Source: Methyloprofundus sp.
Lineage (GTDB): Bacteria > Pseudomonadota > Gammaproteobacteria > Methylococcales > Methylomonadaceae
Direction of reading: 5' to 3'
DNA length: 64,000 nucleotides
Assembly: GCA_016592635.1 (NCBI GenBank)
Contig: AP023240.1
Span: 1,550,001 to 1,614,000 of the forward strand
Below, one piece after another: positions 27,332 through 37,701 of this stretch; the first letter of the stretch is position 1, and each line of letters begins with the position of its first letter. The notes below the pieces were generated by a model. The model was given only the letters and a program-made list of their open reading frames with translations. It was not told the DNA's origin and ran no database searches. The position numbers were made by a program, and so were the translations under genes.

Positions 27332-28087
27332 TCACGGCTTATTCCGTGCTTGCATTAACTCAGCATATTCCTCGGGTGCCAGAATTTGGCGTAAATCGAT
27401 AAAACTACCACTTTCATAATCTTTAAGGTGCGGTAAGGCACTTAATATGCGCACAGCTGCTTGGTCGATGGAGAGGATTTTATCATCTTTTTTAGCCTGT
27501 TGTATGCGTTGTAATGCAGGAAATTCAGTGCTATCCGCTTCATTACACAGGTAATCCATCATTTGCGAATCAACTAGCCCTGGTGCAATCGACATAATAT
27601 GGGTATCAGGAAATTCGTGGGCATAGAGTCGCCCCAGCATATTTAATGCAGATTTGGACAGTGCATAAGCTCCCCAACCTTTATTACCTAATACTGCAGC
27701 ACCTGAAGACATCAGTAAAATTTGTTTAATCGCGATGCCTGACTCTAATAAATAATCAAAAATAAACTTGTTCGCCCAGACATTAATATTCATTACCGTC
27801 TGTAATTCATCTAATGACGTAGCACTCATATTTTTTAATTCACCCAGAATACCCGCATTTAGAATAACCAAATCCAAATGGGTGATACCAGCGAGTAATT
27901 GTTGCAAAGCTGTGGTGATACTATCAAAATCACTTAGATCGCAACGTATGTCATTGAGTTTGCCTGTTAATGAGCAGCCTTGTCGACTACAACCATAGAC
28001 ATGATAATTTGCATTGAGCAATGCTTGGGTAAGACCTTTGCCAAGGCCGTTGCTATTTCCGGTGATAAGTGCGTTTTTTGCTATCAT
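27332..28087 (-). CDS. short-chain dehydrogenase/reductase
   Basis: A 251-residue classical SDR. It has the NAD(P) loop TGNSNGLG (residues 10-17), the NAG motif in LVILNAGILG, the catalytic Ser in LLMSSGAAV and YALSK as the YxxxK catalytic pair. The C-terminal YESGSFIDLRQIL varies among members, and the substrate is unknown. It abuts the stop codon of the convergent diguanylate cyclase without any spacer, so both genes end at the same point. It starts 57 bases from the divergent multi-domain c-di-GMP gene. Confidence 0.88.
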   Translation of the reverse strand: MIAKNALITGNSNGLGKGLTQALLNANYHVYGCSRQGCSLTGKLNDIRCDLSDFDSITTALQQLLAGITHLDLVILNAGILGELKNMSATSLDELQTVMNINVWANKFIFDYLLESGIAIKQILLMSSGAAVLGNKGWGAYALSKSALNMLGRLYAHEFPDTHIMSIAPGLVDSQMMDYLCNEADSTEFPALQRIQQAKKDDKILSIDQAAVRILSALPHLKDYESGSFIDLRQILAPEEYAELMQARNKP

Positions 28088-28144
28088 ATAAGGTAAGAAG
28101 ACAGAATTATTGAATATTGTTATTTAAAGTATGACTCATTATTT

Positions 28145-31100
28145 ATGAAATTATTTTCAAACGCTGGCAAATACAAACAAACCTTTAGTGCGTTAGTCCT
28201 TTACGTTTTTTGGGTGATTGGTTTTGCCTTTTATAGCTTTATTAGTGAGGAAAAAGCACTGTATAAGGCAATAGATCAGCAATTAGTTGAGGCTGCACAG
28301 ATAACACCTTTGCTGCTCTCTGAAAATTTGCACCATGCTAAGGTAACAGAGGGTGATTTGACTCAAGAGGCAGATATTGCCAATATGTTTAAGCTATCAG
28401 CTTATACGGATAAAAATAATATTGTCTATATTTACACCTTAATCTTACAAAATAACAAGATTTTTTTTACATCATCTAGCGCGACTGCAAAAGAACGGAG
28501 TACAAAAGAAGGGTTAACTGTATTTTTTGATCATTATGATGATGTAGACCCGCGTGTTTATGCTGTTTTTAAAAATAAACAACAGATATTTATAGAGTAT
28601 TCAGATCAGTGGGGAACTTTTAGAAGCGTTTTTATGCCTTTGTCTGCAAAAGATGGTAGCTATTATATTGCTGGAGCCGATATTGCCATAGATCATATTC
28701 AGACACAATTACGCGAACATTTATACCGAACCTTAATCATAGCACTATTATTTTTAGTGTTTGCGTACCCTATCTATTTTACTGCAACAAAAAAAATAAA
28801 GCGTTTGGCAGCAGGTTTAGCGCAGACGGTGCAAGAGCAGACAACTGAATTGGCTAGTAAAACGGAGCGCCTACAGCTGGCCATGCTAGCATCTAAACAG
28901 GGCTGGTTTGACGTGGATATTCTATCAAGTACTGTGACTGTTAGTGATGAATACCCGCGCTTATTAGGTTATGAGCCCAGTGCATTGCATTTCAGCTTAC
29001 AAGAATGGCAAAAAAATATACATCCTGATGATAGGCAGGCGGTGGTGCGCACATTTCATGAAAGTGTAGCTGGTAAAAAAACGCGAGAAAAGGAGTATCG
29101 TCGTAGACATAAAGAGGGTCGGTGGGTATGGATACATTCGATTGGGCAGGTGGTTGCATGGGATGAGCAAAATAGACCCAGTAGAATAGTGGGTATCCAC
29201 ACTGATATAACTGAGCGTAAGCGTAGTGAGCTGATATTACGTACTTTGGCAGAAAGTGGCTCTGCAATTGATGGTGATGTTATACAGCATATAGTCAGTG
29301 AGTTGGCAACCTCACATAATGTGCGTTATGCATTTATTGCTTGTTTTGATGAAAATAGAACTGAGCAAGCAACAACGATTGTGCTTTGGGCTAATAATCA
29401 GTTCATCACTAACTTTTCTTATGATACGGAAGGTACTCCATGCCAGCTTGTTACCCAGCAAGATGTGGTTTTTTATCCTGATAATATTCAACAGCTCTTC
29501 CCTAAAGACCTTATGTTGGTTGATATGAAAGCGATTAGTTATCTGGGAGTGCCCCTTAAAAATAATGATAATGAAGTGTTAGGCTTATTGGCTATGATTG
29601 ACGATAAACCTATGGCAGAGGATATGTACAAACTGGAATTATTAGGTAGTCTTGCTACTAGGTTGGTTATTGAATTAGAGCGTAGGCAAGCAGAAACACA
29701 ATTAAAATTATCCTCGCAAGTTTTTAAGGCAGCACATGAAGGTATTGCTATCACTGATGTATCAGGTGTAGTGGTGGATGTAAACCCTGCTTTTTGCAAT
29801 ATTACAGGTTATAGTCGCGAAGAAGCCATAGGGAGGAAACCAAGCATACTTAGTTCAGGAAAGCATGCTCCTGAGTTTTTTGAGGAAATGTGGAGCACAT
29901 TAATTAGTCAAGGTTTTTGGCGGGGTGAACTGTGGAATCGTAAGAAAAATGGTGAATTGTATGCCGAATTACTGACTATTTCTGCAATCGTCAATAATGT
30001 GGGTAAAACGCAACATTACATTGGTATGTTTTCGGACATTACCCGAAGCAAAAAGCAACAGAAGACCTTGGAAATGATGGCACATTATGATGTGTTGACA
30101 GGTTTACCTAATCGTAGTTTGTTTGTTGATCGTTACCAACAAGCCATTGCGCATAGTAAGCGCACTAAAACGCTATTGGCAGTTTGTTTTCTGGACTTGG
30201 ATGAGTTTAAACCTGTCAATGATAACTATGGGCATTTAGTGGGTGATCAATTATTAGTAAAAGTAGCGGAGAGGATTACAGCTCAACTACGTGCCGAAGA
30301 TACCGTTGCCCGTATGGGAGGGGATGAATTTACCTTATTGCTGGGTAATATTTCTACACCAGAGCAGTGCGAGCAGATGTTGGCACGCTTACATCGATCT
30401 TTGGCACATGCTTTTGTGGTGGAAGGGCAAGAAATGCTGATTAGTGCTTCAAGTGGGATAACGTTATATCCTCGTGATGATGCCGATCTTGATACGCTAC
30501 TAAGGCATGCAGATCAAGCGATGTATAAGGCAAAGTTAGCAGGGCGTAATCAATATAAATTTTTTGATTTTGCAGAAGATCAACAACTGGTGGATAAGCA
30601 GCAACGTATACAAGAGATTCAAAGTGCATTATTGCAAGGTGAAATGCATTTATATTATCAGCCTAAAGTGAATATGAGAACGGGTGCAGTATTTGGAGTA
30701 GAAGCACTAATCCGTTGGCTACACCCAGAAAAAGGTTTGATACCTCCGTTAGACTTTTTACCCATACTCGAAGGCACGGAACTAGAAAATCAGCTGGGCG
30801 AATGGGTCATAACAACCGCTTTACAGCAGCTTGATGCTTGGCAATCTTTAGGGCTTAATTTGGAAGTTAGCGTTAATATTTCTTCCTATCATTTGCAGTC
30901 ACTTTCTTTTATTAAAGTACTCACAGCTGTTTTAGAGCGGCATCCAAGTGTAGGCTCAAATTATTTTCAACTAGAAATTTTAGAAAGCAGCGCTTTAGGC
31001 GATTTAAGCGCGATAAGAAATATTGTGGCAGCTTGTCGACATCAATTGGGTTTACATATTGCGTTGGATGATTTTGGTACCGGCTATTCTTCTTTGACGC

Positions 31101-31750
31101 ATTTAAGGAATTTATCGGCAAATATTTTAAAAATAGACCAAAGTTTTGTTAAAAATGTCTTAGATGATGCTAATGATTTCGCTATTATTGAAGGTGTTAT
31201 TGGCCTAGCAAGTGCATTTAATCGCGATATTATTGCTGAAGGTGTGGAAACACTAGAACATGGTTTGATTTTATTAGCCATGGGCTGTGAACAGGCTCAA
31301 GGGTATGGGATTGCCAAGCCAATGCCTGCTAATGAGGTCCTGATTTGGGTAAAAAATTATATTCCTAAGCAAAAATGGAAGAATTATGAAGTATTGCTCA
31401 AAACACCCACTGCAAAAAAAATAATATTATTTCAGTTATGTTTAGAGCGTTGGTATAACATATTTGCACACAATATACAGTCAGCACCTGATGAGCCTAA
31501 AAATTGGCCAGTGATGACGCAGCATAAATGTCATCATGTTATACGCTTTAAACAGATAAGGCAGGAGTCATTATTTAATCAAGAGTGGCTGCGCAAAATT
31601 AATAAGGACTATGAATTATTTCAGCAGACTGCGCATGACTTATTTAACCAATATATGCGTAGTGATATTGCTGGTGCTTTGACTGGGCTCGATGAGCTGT
31701 CTAAAATATATCAGTTAATTATTGTGCAGCTGGAAAATGAATTGGCATAG
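28145..31750 (+). CDS. PAS-GAF-PAS-GGDEF-EAL membrane protein with extra C-terminal helical domain
   Basis: A 1201-residue c-di-GMP protein. TM helices near residues 13-33 and 195-213 enclose a periplasmic sensor. The cytoplasmic order is: PAS of the PAS_3 type (about 245-355), GAF (about 365-515), a second PAS with PAC (about 520-640), GGDEF with ARMGGDEF (725-729 for the motif), then EAL with intact EALIRW (from 853) and DDFGTGYSSL. About 120 residues follow the EAL domain and contain a Trp-Tyr start, HKCHH and several helices. By layout they recall CZB-type zinc-binding or related four-helix domains, but this is only an inference. Both enzymatic motifs look intact. Confidence 0.92.
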   Translation: MKLFSNAGKYKQTFSALVLYVFWVIGFAFYSFISEEKALYKAIDQQLVEAAQITPLLLSENLHHAKVTEGDLTQEADIANMFKLSAYTDKNNIVYIYTLILQNNKIFFTSSSATAKERSTKEGLTVFFDHYDDVDPRVYAVFKNKQQIFIEYSDQWGTFRSVFMPLSAKDGSYYIAGADIAIDHIQTQLREHLYRTLIIALLFLVFAYPIYFTATKKIKRLAAGLAQTVQEQTTELASKTERLQLAMLASKQGWFDVDILSSTVTVSDEYPRLLGYEPSALHFSLQEWQKNIHPDDRQAVVRTFHESVAGKKTREKEYRRRHKEGRWVWIHSIGQVVAWDEQNRPSRIVGIHTDITERKRSELILRTLAESGSAIDGDVIQHIVSELATSHNVRYAFIACFDENRTEQATTIVLWANNQFITNFSYDTEGTPCQLVTQQDVVFYPDNIQQLFPKDLMLVDMKAISYLGVPLKNNDNEVLGLLAMIDDKPMAEDMYKLELLGSLATRLVIELERRQAETQLKLSSQVFKAAHEGIAITDVSGVVVDVNPAFCNITGYSREEAIGRKPSILSSGKHAPEFFEEMWSTLISQGFWRGELWNRKKNGELYAELLTISAIVNNVGKTQHYIGMFSDITRSKKQQKTLEMMAHYDVLTGLPNRSLFVDRYQQAIAHSKRTKTLLAVCFLDLDEFKPVNDNYGHLVGDQLLVKVAERITAQLRAEDTVARMGGDEFTLLLGNISTPEQCEQMLARLHRSLAHAFVVEGQEMLISASSGITLYPRDDADLDTLLRHADQAMYKAKLAGRNQYKFFDFAEDQQLVDKQQRIQEIQSALLQGEMHLYYQPKVNMRTGAVFGVEALIRWLHPEKGLIPPLDFLPILEGTELENQLGEWVITTALQQLDAWQSLGLNLEVSVNISSYHLQSLSFIKVLTAVLERHPSVGSNYFQLEILESSALGDLSAIRNIVAACRHQLGLHIALDDFGTGYSSLTHLRNLSANILKIDQSFVKNVLDDANDFAIIEGVIGLASAFNRDIIAEGVETLEHGLILLAMGCEQAQGYGIAKPMPANEVLIWVKNYIPKQKWKNYEVLLKTPTAKKIILFQLCLERWYNIFAHNIQSAPDEPKNWPVMTQHKCHHVIRFKQIRQESLFNQEWLRKINKDYELFQQTAHDLFNQYMRSDIAGALTGLDELSKIYQLIIVQLENELA

Positions 31751-31761
31751 CTGTAAGCGCG

Positions 31762-31790
31762 GTAGGTTGGGGTGAGGTACGAACCCCAAC
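31762..31790. repeat. half-copy of the GTAGGTTG...AACCCCAAC palindrome; hairpin between convergent genes
   Basis: GTTGGGGT pairs with ACCCCAAC around a nine-base loop, 15 bases after one stop codon and a few bases before the convergent one. It can serve as a bidirectional terminator. The sequence matches the left arm of the 76-bp palindrome at 47751-47826 with two differences. Confidence 0.75.
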
Positions 31791-31796
31791 AAATAC

Positions 31797-32513
31797 TTAA
31801 TCATCATATTGGGTTGCATTTTCTGCGCTATGCTTGAAACGAGCTAATCCTACCTCTGGCTCTTTTACTGCCCAGCAAATCGTGTTTGATATTGTCTGAT
31901 TAATACCTGAAACAGCACTTAATTCCTCAGCATTTGCGCTAAAAATAGCTTCGACACTACCAAAATAGTTGAGTAATGCTTTGGCTCTACTTGGCCCAAT
32001 ACCTGGAATACCTTGTAATATGAACTGCTGAGTTTTTTGTTTGGCTTTTGGACGTTTATGTGGGAAGTGTCGAGTATGGTTATTTACTGAGCCTGTTAAT
32101 TTTTGTGACTGACGTACCGTATATAGGATTAAACGCGCACTTTCTTCTGCATCTTTTGCGCGTAACACGGGAATATTAAGAAATACGCTGATTTTGATTA
32201 ATAAGCCCTGAATGGCTGCTCTGTGCATATTTGATTTTCTTAGGCAAGCACTACTACCTTCCAGAATGATTATTCCACGCTGTGGTGCTGCCGCCAGACA
32301 GCAAGCTTGTTTGAAAACACGCCCATCTTTGATGGATGCGACTAAATCAGGCAAGGTCTTACGCTCAAATAAAAAGCTATCATTTACCGCATAATCTGCT
32401 ATTGGCAGATGTTGGAAAGTAAGTTCAACCTCAGTATTTTTTTGTAGATACTCAGCAACATGTGCTCGTGACTCACGTGTGTCAACCTGAATTTTAAGTG
32501 GGTATTCGGACAT
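31797..32513 (-). CDS. stand-alone XPF/ERCC4-type nuclease with helix-hairpin-helix tail
   Basis: A 238-residue protein. Residues about 5-130 are an ERCC4 nuclease domain with the metal motif FERKTLPDL (ERKxxxD) preceded by VDTRE, the catalytic layout of XPF/Mus81/Hef. After a basic linker (HKRPKAKQ) comes a (HhH)2 DNA-binding tail: LQGIPGIGPSRAKALLNYFG and SAVSGINQTISNTI. It has no helicase part, unlike archaeal Hef. It probably cuts branched or flap DNA, but no bacterial role is established that I can name. ATG 32513 with AGAGAA upstream is preferred over an in-frame ATG at 32552. Confidence 0.87.
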   Translation of the reverse strand: MSEYPLKIQVDTRESRAHVAEYLQKNTEVELTFQHLPIADYAVNDSFLFERKTLPDLVASIKDGRVFKQACCLAAAPQRGIIILEGSSACLRKSNMHRAAIQGLLIKISVFLNIPVLRAKDAEESARLILYTVRQSQKLTGSVNNHTRHFPHKRPKAKQKTQQFILQGIPGIGPSRAKALLNYFGSVEAIFSANAEELSAVSGINQTISNTICWAVKEPEVGLARFKHSAENATQYDD

Positions 32514-32759
32514 TATTATTCTCTTTGGATTAATAATTTTTATGCAAATCATTTTACCACTAGCAGTGGAAAGGACAACAAACTTACTATCCTTAGCTTC
32601 AATTTACTGCCTAATTATTTCATACTAGGAATACAGCAAATAAAGAAGAATTTAAACGCTGTAAGAAAGTAAAATATGAGTTAACTCCTGAGCTAGACGT
32701 ATGCACGTATAAACTTTAAAATCGTGTTGATTCCTAAAATATTTAAGTAGGGCTAAATT

Positions 32760-35700
32760 ATGTCTTTATTGCTACGGCCATATTGTTTTTATATTACCTT
32801 TTTGTTGAGTGTTTTTCTGGTTGCTTGTGATGAGCAAAATACTGCCGAACAGCATGCTACCAGTATAGAGCAACAAGCTCAGTACGCTAATATTGAGTTT
32901 GCAGTGATTAATATTGTCGAACAGCCCTACGAAAACAAGCCTGCATTACGTATCAATTTATCGGTGCCGATTTCCAAGCAAACCGAGTTTCAATCTTTTT
33001 TAAAAGTCACCGATAAACAGGGTCAGCCTATTGATGGTAGTTGGGTTTTAGCGGCTAATGGCAAGCGGCTATCTTTCCCTAGTATTGAGCCTAATCAAGA
33101 TTATCGTATTACTGTCTTTAAAGGCTTAGCAGCGATTACCCAGCAACAGTTATTGGCGGATGTACAGCAAGATATTCATACGCGTGACTTACAACCCTTT
33201 ATTGATTTTGCCAGTAATGGTTCTTTAATTCCTGCTGAATTGGTCAAAGGTCTACCTGTCGTTAGTGTCAATATAGATAAAGTTGATGTTGATTTTTATC
33301 GGGTCAAGACCGATAAATTGAGTCGTTTCTTAAGGGAGTGGCGCGGTAAATTAGCGAATACGGGTACTTGGCAAGTCGGGCAATATAGTGAGTATGCAGA
33401 TTTGGCTTACTCAGGCCGGTTTAACTTGCAGCCACCTAAAAATGCACGCTATACCACTCACTTAGATATTCATGCTATTGATGCACTGCAAACACCTGGC
33501 GTGTATTTGGCAGTGATGCGGGTCGCAGGGCAGTACCGTGATTATCAGCTGACTTATTTTACGATTAGTGATATTGGTATTCATACCCATACCTTGACTG
33601 AGCAATTGAATGTTTATGTCAGTTCCTTAGCTTCTGGTAAGGCATTGGCGGGTGTGAATTTGGCTTTTTACGATAAAAAAGGCAAGCTTATTGCTGAATT
33701 AAGCAGTGATAAAGACGGTGTTGCGCAGCTGATTAATAATCGTAAGCAAGCAAAGGTATTAGTTGCTACGCAGGGTAAGCACTTGACTGTGCTCACCCTG
33801 AAACGTGCCGCACTTGATTTGTCAGAGTTTGCCATATTGGGTAGGGATTTTAAACCATTAGAGCTGTTTACCTATGGTCCACGGGATATTTATCGGCCAG
33901 GTGAAACGGTTATTATCAATGCATTATTACGTGACTATAAGGCTGAGTCGGTCTCCACGCCACCGTTACAGGCAAAGATAAAACGCCCTGATGGACAAGT
34001 ATTAAGCAGTTTTGCTTGGCATTCTGATGAGACGGGCTTGTATCATTATGAGTTTGAATTACCTCGGCATGCACGTACCGGCCAGTGGGCTCTGCAAGTG
34101 GCTGTGCCGGGAGTAAGTGATTTTCGCTATCAATTTGCAGTGGAAGATTTTCTTCCTGAGCGAATGGCATTGCAGTTGGGAAATGCTGAAAAATCATCTT
34201 GGGTGTTGCCGCAACAGCCGTTAAATGTGCCTGTATCGGGTCGCTATTTATACGGAGCACCTGCAGTCGCTAATCGTCTTAGCAGTCAGGTGAGTTTAAG
34301 TGCAAAACGCCATCCTCTTAGTCAGTATGCTGAATTTTACTTTGGTAATGTGGATGAAAAAATTCCTTATGCTGATAAGGCGGGCTTCACACCCAAAGAT
34401 ATACAATTGGATGCGCAAGGTCTTGGTACGGTAGCAATCAGTGCTCATTGGGAGTCAGTCAAGCATACACCTGTCAATATAGCATTAACTGCCAGCCTGT
34501 ATGAAACAGGAGGGCGTGCTATTAATCGTTTTATTCATTATACCTATTGGCCGCAAGAGGCTTTGTTAGGTTTGCGTTCAGTCACTGATTTGGAAGATAT
34601 TGCTGCTAATAGTCAGTTAGAATTTGAGCTGATTAATATTAAGTCTAATGCAGAGAAGCTGGCAGCAGAAGTAACCGTTACCCTTATTCATGAACAGCGT
34701 AGTTATTTCTGGGAGCAAACTGAAGGTCGTGGCTGGCAACGTACTTATACGGAAACCAATGTGCCAGTTTTTCATCAGCAAATCAGCTTGCAAAATGCGC
34801 AGGCTAATATACTGCAAGTGCCTGTTGAGCAGGGGCAATATTTATTGAGAGTCCGCAATAATAAAACGGGACAAATGACTTCATTACGTTTTAAGGCTGG
34901 CAATTATTGGTATGCACAAGCCGAACAAACTGCGCGTCCGGATAGAGTGGTGTTACAGTGGGATAAGAAAGCCTACCTGCCAGGTGATATAGCGCATTTA
35001 AAAATTATTCCACCACATGCTGGTAACGGTTTTGTGCTAGTAGAAAATAGTCAGCAGGCATTATGGATGCAGCGTCTTGCGATACCTGCAACAGGGATGA
35101 ATTTAGACTTGCCTGTTGATAAATCTTGGCATCGCCATGATATTTATGCAACAGCCGTGGTATTTCGTGCAGGGGATAGCAAGCAAAAAATCACCCCAAA
35201 TCGTGCTGTCGGGATAGTACATTTACCGCTAGATAGTAGTGCGGCGCAGTTAGAGATAGAAATACAAACGGATACTGCCAAAATTCGCCCGGAAACGACG
35301 CTACAAACGCAGCTTAAATTACATAATGTCAAACCAGGTGAAACGGCATATGTAACACTAGCAGCTGTAGATGTTGGGGTGTTAAGTATCACCGGATTTA
35401 CTACACCACAACCATTAGATTGGTTTACAGCGCAACGACGCTATAGTATTGACCAACATGATGTGTATGGCAAAATTGTGGAAATTATTGATGGAGACAT
35501 GAGCAAAGTACGCTTTGGTGGTGATGCCGATTTAGCCGATGATGGCACTATGCCACGCACTGAAGTGAAAGTGGTCGCGCTTTTTACAGGGCCAGTACAG
35601 TTTGATACCGAAGGTCAGGCAACTGTTACATTGGATATTCCAGATTTTAATGGCAAGCTGCGGCTGATGGCTTTGGCATATAGTCAAGACCGCTTTGGTG

Positions 35701-37658
35701 CTACAGAAAGCTCAATTACTGTTGCCGCACCCATTATTGCCGAGGCTGCTATGCCACGTTTTTTAGCAGGCGGTGACCAGTCATTATTGACCTTGGATAT
35801 ATTGAACCAAAGTGGTTCCGAACAACAACTAAACTTGAATATGAGCAGTACGGGGCCTGTTAAAGTGCAACGCCAAGTACAAACCTTGGTACTGAAAGAT
35901 CAACAGAAACAAATACTACGCCTTCCGCTGAGTGCATTACAGGATTTTGGGCAGGCAGAATTGAATTTGAGCTTAACAAATCAACAATCTGCTGGTGAGC
36001 AAATTCAATTAAAACGGCAATGGAAAATAGCGGTACGTCCGGCTTATCCCGCGATTAATAAGGTAATAAGAAAACAAATTGCTGCAAAATCCAAAGTGAA
36101 AGTATCGCTCCCTACCAAACAATTTTTATTAAATTCCAGCCAAGCGACTTTAACACTGGCGAACGAACCTTCATTAAATATTCAGCAACAACTGCAAGCG
36201 TTACTACGCTACCCATATGGGTGTTTAGAGCAAACCACGAGTAGCACTTATCCATGGTTATTTTTAAATGAGCAACGCATCGCTCAGTTTAAACTGACAG
36301 ACATTAAGCACCGTAATATAAAATTAGATTTAAGTAAGCGCTCTGTTGAAGTGAAGCGCAGTATTGTGCGTTTGGCGGGTATGCAGCGTAGTAATGGTAG
36401 TTTTGGCCTGTGGGATAGTCATGGGCGTGAGGAGCATTGGTTAACTGCATATGTAAGTGATTTTCTGTTAGATGCACGTGAGCAGGGTTTTCAAGTACCC
36501 GATACCGTTTTAAACAAAGCATTAAAGCGTTTAACCCAATACGTTAACCAAACCGGGCGTATGTATAATGATGGCTATAGCCCTTACCCCAAGCATAGTA
36601 GCTTTGCTTATAAAGCTTATGCAGGCTATGTGTTGTCACGTTTAAATCGCGCACCATTAGGCTCGCTGCGCACTTTGTATGATCACCAGCGCGAACACAG
36701 TCGCTCAGGTTTGCCATTGGTGCACTTGGGTTTGGCACTTACCCAACAAGGTGATACCAAGCGTGGCCAAGCAGCGATTACGCAAGCCTTAACAATCGAG
36801 CGTTTACCGCGCTTGTATTTAGCTGATTATGGTAGTCCGTTACGCGATTTAAGTTTGATGACTTATTTATTGAGCAAGCATAAAGTTGTCAATGTGGCGA
36901 GTGAACAATTAATCTTTCAATTGGCAGATAAGTTAGGTGTACGTCAATACCTAAGCACGCAAGAGCGCAATGCCTTATTTATGACCGCTATTCAGTTAAG
37001 TACTGATGCACAAAGTGCTTGGTCGGCGCAGTTGATTTTGACGAAAGTTAAACAGAGTCTTAAGCAAACTGAACGTTATCAAGCTGTTTTTAAAGGGAAG
37101 GATATTCCAAGTAAGGTTAGTGTGCAATCAACTTATACGCAACCGTTATATTTGCAACTTCAGCTTAAAGGTTATCTGCGCAAAGCACCCGCAAAGGCCA
37201 TGGGTATTTTTACGCTACAACGTGACTATTATTCTTTAGCAGGTAAAGCGATTGATTTGGCTAAATTAAAGGTCGGCGAGTTAATTTTGGTACATGTGCA
37301 AGTAAAATCCAAAGAAAGGCTAACCCATGCCTTAGTGGTGGATTTATTACCTGCAGGGTTTGAGCTGGAAAATCAGAACTTAAAGAATAGTATCAAACTA
37401 GAGGGTCTACCCATTAAAATTGATGGCGATGATTTACAAGATTTGCTGTATGCGACGCGTGTGAATTATCAAGAATATCGTGATGATCGTTATGTCGCTG
37501 CGTTGGATTTGCATGCGGGTCGAGCTAATAATTTGTTTTACTTAGCCAGAATGGTAACCCCTGGAACTTATACGATTCCACCAGTTTATATTGAGGATAT
37601 GTATCGGCCCTATATAAAAGGCATTGGTAAGCAGCAGCCAGTTGCAGTGATTAAATAG
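32760..37658 (+). CDS. bacterial alpha-2-macroglobulin lipoprotein with thioester
   Basis: A 1632-residue envelope protein. The lipobox is LVAC with Cys23 and Asp at +2, an inner-membrane retention signal in E. coli-like sorting. It shows the macroglobulin MG domains (GPRDIYRPGETVIINALLRD, QFAVEDFLPERM), a bait-like region and the thioester motif CLEQ at 1155-1158 (PYGCLEQTTS), then a complement-like helical domain and a receptor-like C-terminus. Such proteins trap proteases in the periplasm. The usual partner, penicillin-binding protein 1C (pbpC), is not adjacent. It is flanked by 246- and 234-base gaps, the latter holding repeats. Confidence 0.95.
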   Translation: MSLLLRPYCFYITFLLSVFLVACDEQNTAEQHATSIEQQAQYANIEFAVINIVEQPYENKPALRINLSVPISKQTEFQSFLKVTDKQGQPIDGSWVLAANGKRLSFPSIEPNQDYRITVFKGLAAITQQQLLADVQQDIHTRDLQPFIDFASNGSLIPAELVKGLPVVSVNIDKVDVDFYRVKTDKLSRFLREWRGKLANTGTWQVGQYSEYADLAYSGRFNLQPPKNARYTTHLDIHAIDALQTPGVYLAVMRVAGQYRDYQLTYFTISDIGIHTHTLTEQLNVYVSSLASGKALAGVNLAFYDKKGKLIAELSSDKDGVAQLINNRKQAKVLVATQGKHLTVLTLKRAALDLSEFAILGRDFKPLELFTYGPRDIYRPGETVIINALLRDYKAESVSTPPLQAKIKRPDGQVLSSFAWHSDETGLYHYEFELPRHARTGQWALQVAVPGVSDFRYQFAVEDFLPERMALQLGNAEKSSWVLPQQPLNVPVSGRYLYGAPAVANRLSSQVSLSAKRHPLSQYAEFYFGNVDEKIPYADKAGFTPKDIQLDAQGLGTVAISAHWESVKHTPVNIALTASLYETGGRAINRFIHYTYWPQEALLGLRSVTDLEDIAANSQLEFELINIKSNAEKLAAEVTVTLIHEQRSYFWEQTEGRGWQRTYTETNVPVFHQQISLQNAQANILQVPVEQGQYLLRVRNNKTGQMTSLRFKAGNYWYAQAEQTARPDRVVLQWDKKAYLPGDIAHLKIIPPHAGNGFVLVENSQQALWMQRLAIPATGMNLDLPVDKSWHRHDIYATAVVFRAGDSKQKITPNRAVGIVHLPLDSSAAQLEIEIQTDTAKIRPETTLQTQLKLHNVKPGETAYVTLAAVDVGVLSITGFTTPQPLDWFTAQRRYSIDQHDVYGKIVEIIDGDMSKVRFGGDADLADDGTMPRTEVKVVALFTGPVQFDTEGQATVTLDIPDFNGKLRLMALAYSQDRFGATESSITVAAPIIAEAAMPRFLAGGDQSLLTLDILNQSGSEQQLNLNMSSTGPVKVQRQVQTLVLKDQQKQILRLPLSALQDFGQAELNLSLTNQQSAGEQIQLKRQWKIAVRPAYPAINKVIRKQIAAKSKVKVSLPTKQFLLNSSQATLTLANEPSLNIQQQLQALLRYPYGCLEQTTSSTYPWLFLNEQRIAQFKLTDIKHRNIKLDLSKRSVEVKRSIVRLAGMQRSNGSFGLWDSHGREEHWLTAYVSDFLLDAREQGFQVPDTVLNKALKRLTQYVNQTGRMYNDGYSPYPKHSSFAYKAYAGYVLSRLNRAPLGSLRTLYDHQREHSRSGLPLVHLGLALTQQGDTKRGQAAITQALTIERLPRLYLADYGSPLRDLSLMTYLLSKHKVVNVASEQLIFQLADKLGVRQYLSTQERNALFMTAIQLSTDAQSAWSAQLILTKVKQSLKQTERYQAVFKGKDIPSKVSVQSTYTQPLYLQLQLKGYLRKAPAKAMGIFTLQRDYYSLAGKAIDLAKLKVGELILVHVQVKSKERLTHALVVDLLPAGFELENQNLKNSIKLEGLPIKIDGDDLQDLLYATRVNYQEYRDDRYVAALDLHAGRANNLFYLARMVTPGTYTIPPVYIEDMYRPYIKGIGKQQPVAVIK

Positions 37659-37701
37659 TTTCACTGCCGTTAAATTAAGAGTGAATCATTCTCAATCAGG
37701 C

